From Rummeliibacillus sp044763875 (GTDB lineage: Bacteria > Bacillota > Bacilli > Bacillales_A > Planococcaceae), in assembly GCF_044763875.1 (NCBI RefSeq), contig NZ_JBIWGZ010000001.1, forward strand, positions 434,001 to 498,000: DNA of 64,000 nucleotides. Reading direction: 5' to 3'. Below, one piece after another: positions 15,499-24,439 of this stretch. The notes beneath the pieces were generated by a model. It was not told the origin of the DNA, searched no databases, and was given only the letters and a program-made list of their open reading frames with translations. The translations under genes and the position numbers were made by a program. Position 1 is the first letter of the stretch; every line of letters starts with the position of its first letter.

Positions 15499-15556
15499 TT
15501 GGCTCTGTTTAAACATAATTATTGATTTTCATCAAATAAATAAGCGTATTCAAAAT
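15499..15556 (+). repeat. Element-end-like repeat (copy 2, truncated)
   Basis: TTGGCTCTGTTTAAAC ... AATAAGCGTATTC matches 6056-6107. The hairpin arm present in copy 1 is missing here. Probably an IS end or solo remnant. Confidence 0.4.
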
Positions 15557-15613
15557 TAAATTTTCGAATTATTCAAGAGGTACAACTAATTTCAAATTCT
15601 AAGAAAAAACAAA

Positions 15614-15653
15614 AGGAGTTATCGCATGTAAATATTACATCGCAATAACTCCT
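15614..15653 (-). terminator. Terminator reading on the minus strand
   Basis: AGGAGTTAT ... ATAACTCCT with an inner ATGTAA/TTACAT stem. On the minus strand it is followed by TTTGTTTTTT. It probably ends transcription of the TPR gene about 310 bp upstream. Confidence 0.65.
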
Positions 15654-15781
15654 GATAATTTCATTAAATTAGCCGCATCTTATAAAAATTACTTATTTGA
15701 ATCAATTTCATAAATCCATTTTTAGTTTTTAAATGCGAACATTTTAACGCATTTACTTTTCTATATTCAGATGAGTATGTT

Positions 15782-15890
15782 CCGCTCCAGACGGCGCTTT
15801 CCACGGGCTTGGCTTCAATCTCCTCGTCACTACGTTCTTGCGGGGCTTTCAGCTCAAGCTTTTCCCGTAGGAGTTGCCGTCTTCCGCTCC
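15782..15890. repeat. Dispersed palindromic repeat (Bacillaceae type)
   Basis: GC-rich imperfect palindrome starting TCCGCTCCAGACGGCG and ending CCGTCTTCCGCTCC, with an inner TTCCCGTAGGAG block. Related copies at 55288-55396, 61489-61606 and, degenerate, 36599-36680. Confidence 0.75.
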
Positions 15891-15962
15891 ACAATTAACA
15901 AAAATGGATATCATTAAATGTTCGTATATTTTTATGATATTTGCATTATGAAATTAATTCAT

Positions 15963-16559
15963 TTAAAAATACAAATGTCCAACATCTAAACTAGCGAGAT
16001 GGTCCCATTTGATCCAAGCAAGCGCAAGTTCTTTTCCAATTTGAATATAGAAAGTGGATTCTTGTTCTGTATAGTCGCTTTCGGTGCGATTATAAATAGC
16101 TAAAATTTCTGCTAAATCTTGATCACCTTTGAGATTAGCTGTGTAAATTTCTTTATATGCCACAAGTTCTGGTTCCTGATTTAATGCATTGTCGTCAAAA
16201 TCAGCAATAGCGTGAGCTAAATGGCGCAATGTGTTCGTATCATAATAAATAATAAATGCACCCTTCACTGGTAAATCCTTTGTTAGTGCTTCAGGCAGCT
16301 GGTCATACATTTTTTGCGTTTCTTCATTCAAACCAAAATGTTCAATTTTGGCAATCTCAATATGTAATGCAGATAAATACGCAGATACAGCAAGTTTACT
16401 TTGTCCCATTAGATAAGCGATTTGACCAATTCCTCGATATAAATTGCTATTAGATGGTTCTTCCTTAATTGCAGCTGTATACATATTTATGGCTTGGTCG
16501 TATTGACCTAAGCTTTTTAACTCAAGAGCGTGATTAATCATTTTTTCAACATTCGACAT
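15963..16559 (-). CDS. TPR-repeat protein of unknown function
   Basis: 198 residues. The first 75 form two tetratricopeptide-like repeats (ALELKSLGQYDQAINMYTAA, then GIGQIAYLMGQSKLAVSAYLSAL); the rest is an acidic helical domain. No signal peptide or membrane span, so a cytosolic scaffold is likely. The ATG 9 nt after AGAAAGG is preferred to an upstream TTG lying on the ribosome site. Stands alone, transcribed away from the TetR gene. Confidence 0.7.
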   Translation of the reverse strand: MSNVEKMINHALELKSLGQYDQAINMYTAAIKEEPSNSNLYRGIGQIAYLMGQSKLAVSAYLSALHIEIAKIEHFGLNEETQKMYDQLPEALTKDLPVKGAFIIYYDTNTLRHLAHAIADFDDNALNQEPELVAYKEIYTANLKGDQDLAEILAIYNRTESDYTEQESTFYIQIGKELALAWIKWDHLASLDVGHLYF

Positions 16560-16845
16560 AATTCTCAACCTTTCTCAGTGGATGTTACTATTATATATTA
16601 TTTGAGATGAATAGGGGGAAATACACAAATTAGAACATTTGTTCTTTATTGTGAAAAATAGCATATTTAATAAAAATCACTTTTAACTTATGTTCTATAT
16701 CATTTTTTTAATATATATTAAGTGATATGCGGTGTAATGAATGCCCCTTTTCAGCATATAGAACATTCGTTCTCACATAACTTTCCTTTATGGACATAAC
16801 AAAATAGTTGAATTATCCTTAAGTTAAACATTTATTTTTTACATA

Positions 16846-17451
16846 CTAACTATCCATTCGATTTAATCCTTTAAGAAAAATAGAAACGAACAGTTCTGCT
16901 TCTTTATTCAATTGAAAATCATTCCCGAAAGATAGCCAATCATATAGTGTTCCACGCATACATCTTGAAATAAGCATACCTGTCTTTTCAATGTTTGTAG
17001 TAGGCGGTAGCTCACCATTGCTAACAGCTTCTTGTACAAATGTATTTAAGATTTTATATAAACTCCGCTGTGAATTTGCAAAGAAGTTTTCTTCACTTTT
17101 GATCAAACCGCTTGTATAAACACTTCTCATTAAATCTTCACCTAAATCTTCTTTTAAGTACGTCATTTGTGCATTAAATAGTGCAATAATCTTGTCTTCA
17201 AATTTTAATTGAGGAGATAACGTTTGAACAAACGCTTCATAAAATGAATCTATTTCTTTGAATTTTTCTAAGAAAATATCGTATTTAGAAGTAAAGTGGC
17301 CATAAAAAGCCCCTTTAGAGCTTTTGCTTTTACGAACAATTTCATCGACGCTAACATGATTAAATCCCTTAGTTTCAAATAATTTCAATGCGGTAGTGTA
17401 GATTCTCTGTTTTGTTTCTTCTGCTTGTTGCTCTCTAGTTTTCTTTATCAT
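16846..17451 (-). CDS. TetR-family transcriptional repressor
   Basis: 201 residues. The N-terminal helix-turn-helix (TTALKLFETKGFNHVSVDEIVRKSKSSKGAFYGHFTSK) is classical TetR; the C-terminal ligand domain is not recognised. The ATG 8 nt after AGGTG is preferred to an upstream GTG. It is divergent from the ligase-symporter-SDR operon and the intergenic region holds a near-perfect 20-bp dyad, so it most likely represses that operon and responds to its substrate or acyl-CoA. Confidence 0.85.
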   Translation of the reverse strand: MIKKTREQQAEETKQRIYTTALKLFETKGFNHVSVDEIVRKSKSSKGAFYGHFTSKYDIFLEKFKEIDSFYEAFVQTLSPQLKFEDKIIALFNAQMTYLKEDLGEDLMRSVYTSGLIKSEENFFANSQRSLYKILNTFVQEAVSNGELPPTTNIEKTGMLISRCMRGTLYDWLSFGNDFQLNKEAELFVSIFLKGLNRMDS

Positions 17452-17527
17452 GATCAACACCTACTTTTTATTCTTAATAACTAATTTAACATAGATCTAT
17501 ATAATTATTATTTTTTAAATTTACTAA

Positions 17528-17592
17528 ATAGTCTGAAATTTATATTGACAAATAAAATTCAACTATATTATCTTATAGACTATAGTCTGTAA
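17528..17592 (+). promoter_or_regulatory. Promoter and TetR operators of the ligase operon
   Basis: TTGACA at 17545-17550 with a -10-like TATTAT near 17566. A 20-bp dyad, TTATAGACTA-TAGTCTGTAA (17573-17592, one mismatch), overlaps the start region. A half-site ATAGTCTG lies at 17528-17535, upstream of the -35. Confidence 0.7.
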
Positions 17593-17595
17593 AGA

Positions 17596-17609
17596 TGTAA
17601 GCGTTTAAA
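17596..17609 (+). promoter_or_regulatory. cre box (CcpA site) before the ligase gene
   Basis: TGTAAGCGTTTAAA matches the cre consensus TGWAANCGNTNWCA at 13 of 14 positions, downstream of the promoter, where CcpA would block transcription. Confidence 0.6.
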
Positions 17610-17626
17610 CAAAGGGGTGTAGAGCA

Positions 17627-19186
17627 ATGGATATTTTAGGTAATCGAACGTTACGTTCATTATTAGCGGATAAGGTCAAACAACACGGGGAGAAGTACTT
17701 TATTCACTTTGAGGATGCTAATGAGGAACGATTCCAAAAATCATATAAAGAGTTTCAAGCTGAAGTGAATAGATTAAGTAATGCTTTTATGAACTTAGGT
17801 CTTAAAAAAGGCGATCATGTTGTTTTACATTTGCCGAATAATATGGAATTTTTCACAACATGGTTTGCATTAGCAAACATTGGTGCCATTATGGTTCCTA
17901 CAAATATTTTATCAACAGCGGATGAGATGAAGTATATTATTAATCATTCTGAAGCACTAGTTTTAATGACTGAAATTGAATACTTGGATAAATTTCAACA
18001 AATTCGCGAAGAAACTTCAACTATTCAAAAAATCATCGTTACAAGATGTACCTGTGCTATAGATCATGTACTAAATTTTGATGATTTATTAGCAAATGCA
18101 TCTACTAACACGCTAGATTTACCTGAGATTGTTTCAGAAGATGTCGTAGCTATGCTTTACACTTCAGGAACAACGTCTAAACCTAAAGGTGTACAAGTAA
18201 CAAACGCAAATTATATTTATGCTGGTGAACTATTATCTAAATCGATTAACTTGAGCGAGAATGATCGTCCATTCATAGTTTTACCTTTGTTCCATGGCAA
18301 TGCACAATATTACTCAACTATGTCAGCACTTGTTGTAGGTGCTAGTATCGCAGTAACTGAGAAATTCAGCGCATCCCGATATTTCAAACAAGCAAAAGCA
18401 TTAGGTGGAACAATTGGATCATTATTTGCTGCTCCTATACGAATGATACTTGCAAAAGAATATGACAACGCAGATCAAGATAATTCAATTCGTTTAATCC
18501 TATTTGCACAGTCAATAGCGGACTATCAAATAACTTCATTTGAAGAAAAATTCGATGTAAAGCTTTTACAAATGTACGGGATGACAGAAACAATCGGCGT
18601 CCCATTAATCAATCCAATCAACGATATTGCAAAAAATTTAAGCATCGGAAAACCTAGCATTGGCTATGAAGTAAAACTACTTGATGAAAATGGATATGAA
18701 GTAAACGATGGAGAAGTTGGCCAAATAGCTGTCAAAGGTATACGTGGTAGAACATTAATGAAGGGGTATTTTAAAAATGACGATGCAACAAAGCAAACAT
18801 TCCAAGGGGATTGGTTATTAACAGGGGACAATGCACGCATCGGCGAAGATGGTTATTTCTATTTTGTTGATCGAATGAAGGATATGATCAAACGTTCAGG
18901 AGAGAACGTAGCAGCAAATGAAGTTGAAAGTGTTCTTGTAGAACATGAAGCAGTTTATGAAGTAGCTGTGATTGGTACTCCAGATGATATGCGTGATGAA
19001 GCGATTAAAGCCTATGTCATTTTAAATAAAAATGCAAAGGTAACTGAAAACGAACTAATCGAACACTGTAAAGAAAGATTGGCAAAGTTTAAAGTTCCGG
19101 ATGTTATCGACTTTGTAGAGGATTTTCCACGAACACCTGTAGGGAAAATTCAGAAACATATTCTGCGAAATTCGATTTCAATATAA
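17627..19186 (+). CDS. Acyl-CoA synthetase (CaiC-like adenylate-forming ligase)
   Basis: 519 residues. P-loop AMLYTSGTTSKPKGV, MYGMTET (A5), LTGDNARIGEDGYFYFVDRMKDMIKRSGENV (A8 hinge) and catalytic Lys in PRTPVGKIQK. It activates an unknown carboxylic acid as its CoA thioester. First gene of an operon with a proton-coupled symporter 16 nt downstream and an SDR. TetR operators and a cre box lie upstream. The substrate could be related to that of the 8.8-14.7 kb operon, but nothing in the sequence proves it. Confidence 0.85.
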   Translation: MDILGNRTLRSLLADKVKQHGEKYFIHFEDANEERFQKSYKEFQAEVNRLSNAFMNLGLKKGDHVVLHLPNNMEFFTTWFALANIGAIMVPTNILSTADEMKYIINHSEALVLMTEIEYLDKFQQIREETSTIQKIIVTRCTCAIDHVLNFDDLLANASTNTLDLPEIVSEDVVAMLYTSGTTSKPKGVQVTNANYIYAGELLSKSINLSENDRPFIVLPLFHGNAQYYSTMSALVVGASIAVTEKFSASRYFKQAKALGGTIGSLFAAPIRMILAKEYDNADQDNSIRLILFAQSIADYQITSFEEKFDVKLLQMYGMTETIGVPLINPINDIAKNLSIGKPSIGYEVKLLDENGYEVNDGEVGQIAVKGIRGRTLMKGYFKNDDATKQTFQGDWLLTGDNARIGEDGYFYFVDRMKDMIKRSGENVAANEVESVLVEHEAVYEVAVIGTPDDMRDEAIKAYVILNKNAKVTENELIEHCKERLAKFKVPDVIDFVEDFPRTPVGKIQKHILRNSISI

Positions 19187-19202
19187 GAAAGAAGGGGATC
19201 AT

Positions 19203-20522
19203 ATGAAAAATTTTAGGGTTTTATTAGCAAGTGTAGCTGGTTCTATTATTGAATGGTATGACTTTTACCTTTATGGTACTGCAACAGGACTTGTATTTAC
19301 TACATTATTCTTTCCTTCTTCGGATCCATCTGTATCCATATTAATTGCTTTTGCCACATTTGGTGCAGGTTACGCAGCGCGACCTCTAGGAAGTATTATT
19401 TTCGGCCACATGGGCGATAGGATAGGTAGAAAGGCATCGTTAATGCTGACATTGATTGGGATGGGCGGAAGTTCATTTTTAATTGGGTTACTTCCTACTT
19501 ACGCACAAGTAGGGTTAGCCGCTCCCATCATGCTCGTAGTATTACGGTTACTACAAGGGATTGCACTCGGTGGTGAATGGGGAGGAGCTGTACTTCTTGC
19601 AACCGAAACTGCAACAAAAGGTGTTCGCGGATTTTTCGGTTCTATTCCACAATTAGGGGTACCAATTGGTTTAGTATTAGGAACTTTTAGTTTTACATTA
19701 ATTAGTTCATTAACAACAGAAGCACAATTTATGTCTTGGGGTTGGCGATTACCGTTTTTATTTAGTGCCGTATTGATTATTTTAGCTGTTTGGATTCGTA
19801 GTGGTATTGAAGAAACGCCAGAATTCAAACGTAATAAAGAGCAAGGTGAGCTTGCAAAAGTACCTATTTTTGAGGCATTTAAATACAACAAAAAAGATAT
19901 CTTTCGTTTAATCGGTTTAAAAGTAGGGGACGGACTTTTCAATGTTTTCCTTATGTCCTTTATCTTGGTTTACGCAACTACACATCTTGGATACAGCCGT
20001 GATGTGGCCTTATTTGCTTTGACAATTAGCTGTGCAACGATGATCATTTCAATTCCTTTAGTTGGCTATTTATCTGATTTTATCGGTCGAAAAACAATTT
20101 ATATCAGTGGTATTGTTGCGATGTTATTATTAGCTATTCCATATTTCACAATGATTCCTCAAAGTACAACTTGGTTTTACGTAATGCAAGTTATCTTATT
20201 AGGTGTAATATGGGGTTCCATTTTCTCAACACAAGGAACACTTTTCTCAGAACTTTTCCCAGCAAATGTACGTTATACAGGACTTTCACTTGGATATCAA
20301 GTAGCTGCCGCCATCTGTGGATTTGGCCCAATGCTTTGGACTGAATTGGGAGCTAAATACGGTGCTTCACCATACTTGTTTGGTGGATTGATGATTGCTG
20401 GGTTATTGATTTCACTCACTTTAGCCATTTTCGCACCAGACACACGAAAAGTAACGCAATATGCAGATCAGCCAGAAGCTACTGAGATCTCGCAACAATC
20501 AATAGATAAAGTATCTGTTTAA
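19203..20522 (+). CDS. MHS-family (MFS) metabolite:H+ symporter
   Basis: 439 residues with about 12 membrane spans. The opening VAGSIIEWYDFYLYGTATG and the loop GHMGDRIGRKASL are signatures of the metabolite:proton symporter branch of the major facilitator superfamily, which imports organic acids and related solutes; the second-half loop DFIGRKTIYISG repeats the MFS motif. RBS GAAGGGG. Lying between an acyl-CoA ligase and an SDR, it probably imports the acid that the ligase activates. Confidence 0.88.
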   Translation: MKNFRVLLASVAGSIIEWYDFYLYGTATGLVFTTLFFPSSDPSVSILIAFATFGAGYAARPLGSIIFGHMGDRIGRKASLMLTLIGMGGSSFLIGLLPTYAQVGLAAPIMLVVLRLLQGIALGGEWGGAVLLATETATKGVRGFFGSIPQLGVPIGLVLGTFSFTLISSLTTEAQFMSWGWRLPFLFSAVLIILAVWIRSGIEETPEFKRNKEQGELAKVPIFEAFKYNKKDIFRLIGLKVGDGLFNVFLMSFILVYATTHLGYSRDVALFALTISCATMIISIPLVGYLSDFIGRKTIYISGIVAMLLLAIPYFTMIPQSTTWFYVMQVILLGVIWGSIFSTQGTLFSELFPANVRYTGLSLGYQVAAAICGFGPMLWTELGAKYGASPYLFGGLMIAGLLISLTLAIFAPDTRKVTQYADQPEATEISQQSIDKVSV

Positions 20523-20581
20523 TCTTTTCAAATAATTTAAAAGTAGAGACATAGCCCTCTACTTTGTTACGGGGTGAGAAT

Positions 20582-21319
20582 ATGTTAAAACAAGTAGCCA
20601 TAGTAACAGGCGCGGCAAGTGGCATTGGTCAAGGCATTGCCATAGCTTTAGATCAAAAAGACATTCAAATCGTATTAGTAGATAAGAATTCTTGCAATGA
20701 CACGATGAAACTATTGCAAGGTGACGGGCATGTTGAACACTTAGGTGATATTAGAGAGGTAGAATTTATTAAACAAGTTGTGCAAGAAACGGCTAATACT
20801 TTTGGTCATATCGATATTTTAGTTAATAATGCTGGTACAGCTAGTCGATTAAATTTAGAAACAATGACAGTGGATGATTGGGAACGGGATATTAACACGA
20901 ATTTATTAGCAACTTTCTTATTTACACAGGCGGTTGTTTATCCTTATATGAAAAATCAGGAAGCAGGTCGAATTGTTAATATTAGCTCTATTTCCGGCAT
21001 GAACGGTGGCGCCAAATCTGGTGATGAAACAATCGGAAGATCTGGACCTGCCTATGCAGCATCAAAAGGTGGAGTTATTGCGCTAACGAAGTGGGTAGCG
21101 AGAGAAATTGGACAATACAATATCACCTGTAATTCCGTCGCACCAGGAGCTACGGAAACAGGTATTACAAAAGGTGTTCCATATGATACGATCCATCAAT
21201 CCATTGATCGAATGGGACAACCCTTTGAAATCGCTTCAGCTGTTAGTTATCTAGTTTCAAAAGAAGCTAGTTATATTACCGGACAAGTCATTGTAGTCGA
21301 TGGTGGCGCTTATATGTAA
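20582..21319 (+). CDS. Short-chain dehydrogenase/reductase
   Basis: 245 residues. TGAASGIGQGIA cofactor loop, LVNNAGTA, NISSISG with the catalytic Ser, YAASKGG with YxxxK, GATETGITKG, and the closing ITGQVIVVDGGAYM. The ATG after GGGGTGAG is the likely start. Third gene of the ligase-symporter operon; it would oxidise a hydroxyacyl or hydroxy-acid intermediate. Substrate unknown. Confidence 0.85.
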   Translation: MLKQVAIVTGAASGIGQGIAIALDQKDIQIVLVDKNSCNDTMKLLQGDGHVEHLGDIREVEFIKQVVQETANTFGHIDILVNNAGTASRLNLETMTVDDWERDINTNLLATFLFTQAVVYPYMKNQEAGRIVNISSISGMNGGAKSGDETIGRSGPAYAASKGGVIALTKWVAREIGQYNITCNSVAPGATETGITKGVPYDTIHQSIDRMGQPFEIASAVSYLVSKEASYITGQVIVVDGGAYM

Positions 21320-21327
21320 CGTGAAGC

Positions 21328-21405
21328 ATGCTAACTTATTTGCAAATTGGCAATACCATTTCCGTAAAAAATGTGCAGTTTGAAGAAATTACAGAAGTCA
21401 AGTAA
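21328..21405 (+). pseudogene. Possible start of a MaoC-like hydratase gene, truncated
   Basis: A 25-codon frame nine bases after the SDR stop reads LQIGNTISVKNVQFEEITEVK and stops. This resembles the opening of MaoC/hotdog enoyl-CoA hydratases (..VGDTIPV....FEEITR..). No hotdog core follows. Either the remnant of a fourth operon gene or chance. Confidence 0.35.
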
Positions 21406-21425
21406 TCAAGACAAAGCTATAATTC

Positions 21426-21469
21426 AACAAGCCAATGAAGTTCTTAAAAGCTTCATTGGCTTGTTTTAA
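21426..21469. terminator. Bidirectional terminator
   Basis: AACAAGCCAATGAAG pairs perfectly with CTTCATTGGCTTGTT; T-rich on the plus side, A-rich before it. It serves the SDR operon and the convergent anti-sigma gene. Confidence 0.85.
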
Positions 21470-21481
21470 TTTAACCTTTAT

Positions 21482-22030
21482 TCACTCTAAATAAGTACTA
21501 GTAGAATACTCATTACCTTTTTCATCCATTACAATTCGGGGGGCAATGATTTGAAGCGTCATAGAGAAGTTTTCATCACCCGTAATATAAAAAGTATCGC
21601 CTTTTGTATTAATCTTAATATTTGAAATAACCTTTATGTTGTTTTTCAATCCAGCTAAGTCTTCTGTATCCATATTAGGCTTTATCGCGTTATATATTTC
21701 ATTGTTAACAATCGTTAATTTTCCTTTTGAAAAATTTAACGTATTTCCTTTATGAATACGATCAACAAATTGAATTTCTTTTAAATATACTGCTTTTGCT
21801 TCATACGTGCCATTGACTGTATGTGAAGGCGGCGGAGTACTATTAAAATTAAGATAAAGAAAACCTGATAAAGTTACTAAAAATAAAGCCAAGACAATAT
21901 AGGGTACTAGATTATAACGCCGTTTTTTTTGCAACTTGTTACGAATGTTGGATTTTTGAATAATTGTAAAATGACTTTCATTGAAGATATTTTTTTCTAA
22001 GGAACTCCGAATTTGCTTATAGTCGTTCAT
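21482..22030 (-). CDS. Probable anti-sigma factor (single-span membrane protein)
   Basis: 182 residues: a basic cytosolic N-terminus (1-45), one membrane span (VPYIVLALFLVTLSGFLYL, about 46-65), then a beta-rich outer domain. Its start overlaps the end of the ECF sigma gene by 14 nt, and its topology is that of anti-sigma factors. No ZAS zinc motif is seen, so the call rests on position and topology. ATG chosen after AGAGGTGATT. Confidence 0.65.
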   Translation of the reverse strand: MNDYKQIRSSLEKNIFNESHFTIIQKSNIRNKLQKKRRYNLVPYIVLALFLVTLSGFLYLNFNSTPPPSHTVNGTYEAKAVYLKEIQFVDRIHKGNTLNFSKGKLTIVNNEIYNAIKPNMDTEDLAGLKNNIKVISNIKINTKGDTFYITGDENFSMTLQIIAPRIVMDEKGNEYSTSTYLE

Positions 22031-22568
22031 AATAATCACCTCTTTCTAATAATGTTTTTAGTTTTTCTCTACCACGGTTTAATCGAGTCTTTACTGTGTT
22101 CTCATTCATATTAATAAGCTCGCTTATTTCTTGAATAGATAGTTCTTCATAATAAAAGAGCATGATCATTTCGCGATATTTAAGAGGTAATTGCATAACA
22201 GCTTTTGCCAACTGTTTACTTGTTTCGTTACTTACTAAGTTTCGTTCAGGTGTTGATGTATTCGAAGTTAAATGTGCAAAGAGCTCATTTTGAACAATCA
22301 CACGTTTAAACCAGGCTGATCGAAGAAAGTCTTTAGCTCGATTAATAGTAATTCGATAGATCCAAGCTTTATACGATTTAATTTTATGACGGCTTTTATA
22401 TTGATGAAAACAGGTTATGAAAACATCCTGAACAATTTCTTCTGCTTTTCCCCAGTCTTTACAGTAACCATAGGCCAAATTCGTTAACTTCTCACCATAT
22501 TCATCCATTAAATAGTTAAGCCACTCATATGAGTTAGAAAAATCCATCGTTTCTGCGTATGTATCCAT
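22017..22568 (-). CDS. ECF-type RNA polymerase sigma factor
   Basis: 183 residues with region 2 (LAYGYCKDWGKAEEIVQDVFITCFHQY) and region 4 (LPLKYREMIMLFYYEELSIQEISELINMNENTVKTRLNRGREKL). Start is the ATG after AAAGGAGTG. An ECF-type promoter lies 34-60 bp upstream, suggesting autoregulation. Closest in general look to SigV/SigX/YlaC-type factors; no specific orthologue named. Confidence 0.9.
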   Translation of the reverse strand: MDTYAETMDFSNSYEWLNYLMDEYGEKLTNLAYGYCKDWGKAEEIVQDVFITCFHQYKSRHKIKSYKAWIYRITINRAKDFLRSAWFKRVIVQNELFAHLTSNTSTPERNLVSNETSKQLAKAVMQLPLKYREMIMLFYYEELSIQEISELINMNENTVKTRLNRGREKLKTLLERGDYYERL

Positions 22569-22601
22569 TTTTTCACTCCTTTCTTTTTCCATTTCCCTAA
22601 A

Positions 22602-22628
22602 GACGAGTGAAAACCTCACTACGTTTCA
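22602..22628 (-). promoter_or_regulatory. ECF-type autoregulatory promoter
   Basis: On the minus strand, TGAAAC (22628-22623), a 17-bp spacer, then CGTC (22605-22602). This matches the -35/-10 logic of B. subtilis ECF sigmas of the SigX/SigM/SigW group and lies directly upstream of the sigma gene. Confidence 0.65.
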
Positions 22629-22883
22629 AAAAATTGTAAATATACCATAACAATAAAATTCTGGAGATAAGGAGTTAAAATGCACTTTTCTTGGACATCA
22701 TTCATTTCCTTTTTCAAGCAAGTCACAAAATTCTTCTACCAGTTTATTACATTATGATGCGTCATTAGATATATAGATACATAATTTTGTTGAGATAATG
22801 TAAATTATCGATAATATATTTTGATTCGCTATTTCTTTTTTTATAAAAATATTATATTATCTAATCTGTGTTAGAAAAAACAA

Positions 22884-22897
22884 TGTAAACGCTTCCT
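22884..22897 (+). promoter_or_regulatory. cre-like box upstream of aspA
   Basis: TGTAAACGCTTCCT matches the cre consensus at 12 of 14 positions, 31 bp before the start codon. The rest of the 22569-22927 gap is A+T-rich; a -10-like TATTAT stretch lies near 22850. Confidence 0.45.
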
Positions 22898-22927
22898 AAT
22901 TACATCATAGAACTGGAGAATATTATT

Positions 22928-24349
22928 ATGTTAACGACAGAATTTCGTATTGAAAAAGATTTTTTAGGAGAAAAAGAAATTCCGAAAGATGCTTATTATG
23001 GTGTTCAAACAACAAGAGCAATTGAAAACTTTCCGATTACGGGATATCGAATTCATCCTGAACTAATTAAATCTTTAGGTATTGTGAAAAAAGCTGCAGC
23101 ACTAGCAAATATGGAAGTGGGCATGCTGGAAAAAGAAATTGGACAATACATTATTCAAGCATGTGATGAAGTCATAGCAGGAAAATGGAATGACCAATTT
23201 ATTGTAGATCCTATTCAAGGCGGAGCAGGTACATCTATTAACATGAATGCAAACGAAGTAATTGCAAATCGTGCGCTTGAATTGATGGGAGAAGAAAAAG
23301 GGAATTATAAATTAATTAGCCCAAATAGTCATATTAATATGTCTCAATCAACAAATGATGCTTTTCCAACTGCTACTCATATCGCAGTTTTAAGTTTATT
23401 AAATAAATTACTTGATGCTTCTAAAACAATGCAAAATGCATTTATTTCTAAAGCAAAAGAATTTGCAGGTATTATTAAAATGGGTCGTACACATCTTCAA
23501 GATGCTGTCCCAGTATTACTTGGTCAAGAATTTGAATCATATAGTCGTGTAGTTTCTCGTGACATTGATCGTATTTCACTGTCAAGACAACACCTATATG
23601 AAGTAAATATGGGAGCAACTGCCGTTGGTACAGGATTGAATGCAGATCCAATTTACATTGATGCAGTCGTTCGAAATCTTAGCGAATTAAGTGGCTTACC
23701 ATTAAAAGGTGCAGAACATTTAGTTGATGCAACTCAAAATACGGATTGTTATACACAAGTTTCAGCAAATTTAAAAGTTTGTATGATTAATATGTCTAAA
23801 ATCGCAAATGACTTACGTTTAATGGCTTCTGGACCACGTGATGGCTTATTTGAAATCGTACTACCAGCACGTCAACCAGGATCATCAATTATGCCTGGTA
23901 AAGTAAATCCTGTTATGGCTGAAGTCTTGAACCAAGTTGCTTTCCAAGTTATGGGTAATGATTTAACTATTTCAGCAGCTTCTGAAGCAGGTCAATTTGA
24001 ATTAAATGTAATGGAACCTGTATTATTCTTTAATTTAATTCAATCGATTTCTACAATGAGTAATGTATTCACAGTATTTACAGAAAAATGTATCGTAGGT
24101 ATTACAGCAAATGAAGAGCATCTAAAAGAATATGTTGAAAAGAGTGTTGGGATTATCACAGCGGTAAACCCACATATTGGATACGAATTAGCTGCACAAA
24201 TTGCTAAAGAAGCTATAGCTACAGGTGCTTCTGTACGTGAACTTTGCATAAAATCTGGGGCTTTAACAGCAGAACAACTAGATAAGATTTTAGATCCTTA
24301 TGCAATGACACAACCTGGTATTGCTGGTGGTAAATCTTTAGTTAAATAA
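22928..24349 (+). CDS. aspA: Aspartate ammonia-lyase (aspartase)
   Basis: Deaminates L-aspartate to fumarate and ammonia. 473 residues, family-typical, with the superfamily signature GSSIMPGKVNP near 320, NMNANEVIANRALE, and SQSTNDAFPTATHIA. The opening 'TEFRIEKDFLGEKEIPKDAYYGVQTTRA' and the C-terminus favour aspartase over class II fumarase. RBS CTGGAG. Single-gene transcript with its own cre-like box and strong terminator. The C4-dicarboxylate system at 30-35 kb would handle the fumarate family of acids. Confidence 0.9.
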   Translation: MLTTEFRIEKDFLGEKEIPKDAYYGVQTTRAIENFPITGYRIHPELIKSLGIVKKAAALANMEVGMLEKEIGQYIIQACDEVIAGKWNDQFIVDPIQGGAGTSINMNANEVIANRALELMGEEKGNYKLISPNSHINMSQSTNDAFPTATHIAVLSLLNKLLDASKTMQNAFISKAKEFAGIIKMGRTHLQDAVPVLLGQEFESYSRVVSRDIDRISLSRQHLYEVNMGATAVGTGLNADPIYIDAVVRNLSELSGLPLKGAEHLVDATQNTDCYTQVSANLKVCMINMSKIANDLRLMASGPRDGLFEIVLPARQPGSSIMPGKVNPVMAEVLNQVAFQVMGNDLTISAASEAGQFELNVMEPVLFFNLIQSISTMSNVFTVFTEKCIVGITANEEHLKEYVEKSVGIITAVNPHIGYELAAQIAKEAIATGASVRELCIKSGALTAEQLDKILDPYAMTQPGIAGGKSLVK

Positions 24350-24390
24350 GTGAGCTCTTTGTATAAAAGACTCTACTAAAATAAATTACA

Positions 24391-24425
24391 AAAAAAGTGA
24401 ACGAAATGATTCGTTCACTTTTTTT
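24391..24425. terminator. Terminator of aspA
   Basis: AAAAAAGTGAACGAA pairs with TTCGTTCACTTTTTT, followed by T's. Confidence 0.9.
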
Positions 24426-24439
24426 GTGCATTATAGAGC

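Larger units (their letters stand above)
15331..15962. other. Gene-free stretch holding repeats only
   Basis: 630 bp with no credible gene. It contains an element-end-like repeat (15499-15556), a minus-strand terminator (15614-15653) and a dispersed palindromic repeat (15782-15890). The rest is A+T-rich without visible signals. Confidence 0.6.

Noticed and set aside
15664..15894. Minus-strand 76-codon open frame
   Set aside because: It runs through the dispersed palindromic repeat; composition and coverage are explained by the repeat and no ribosome site is present.
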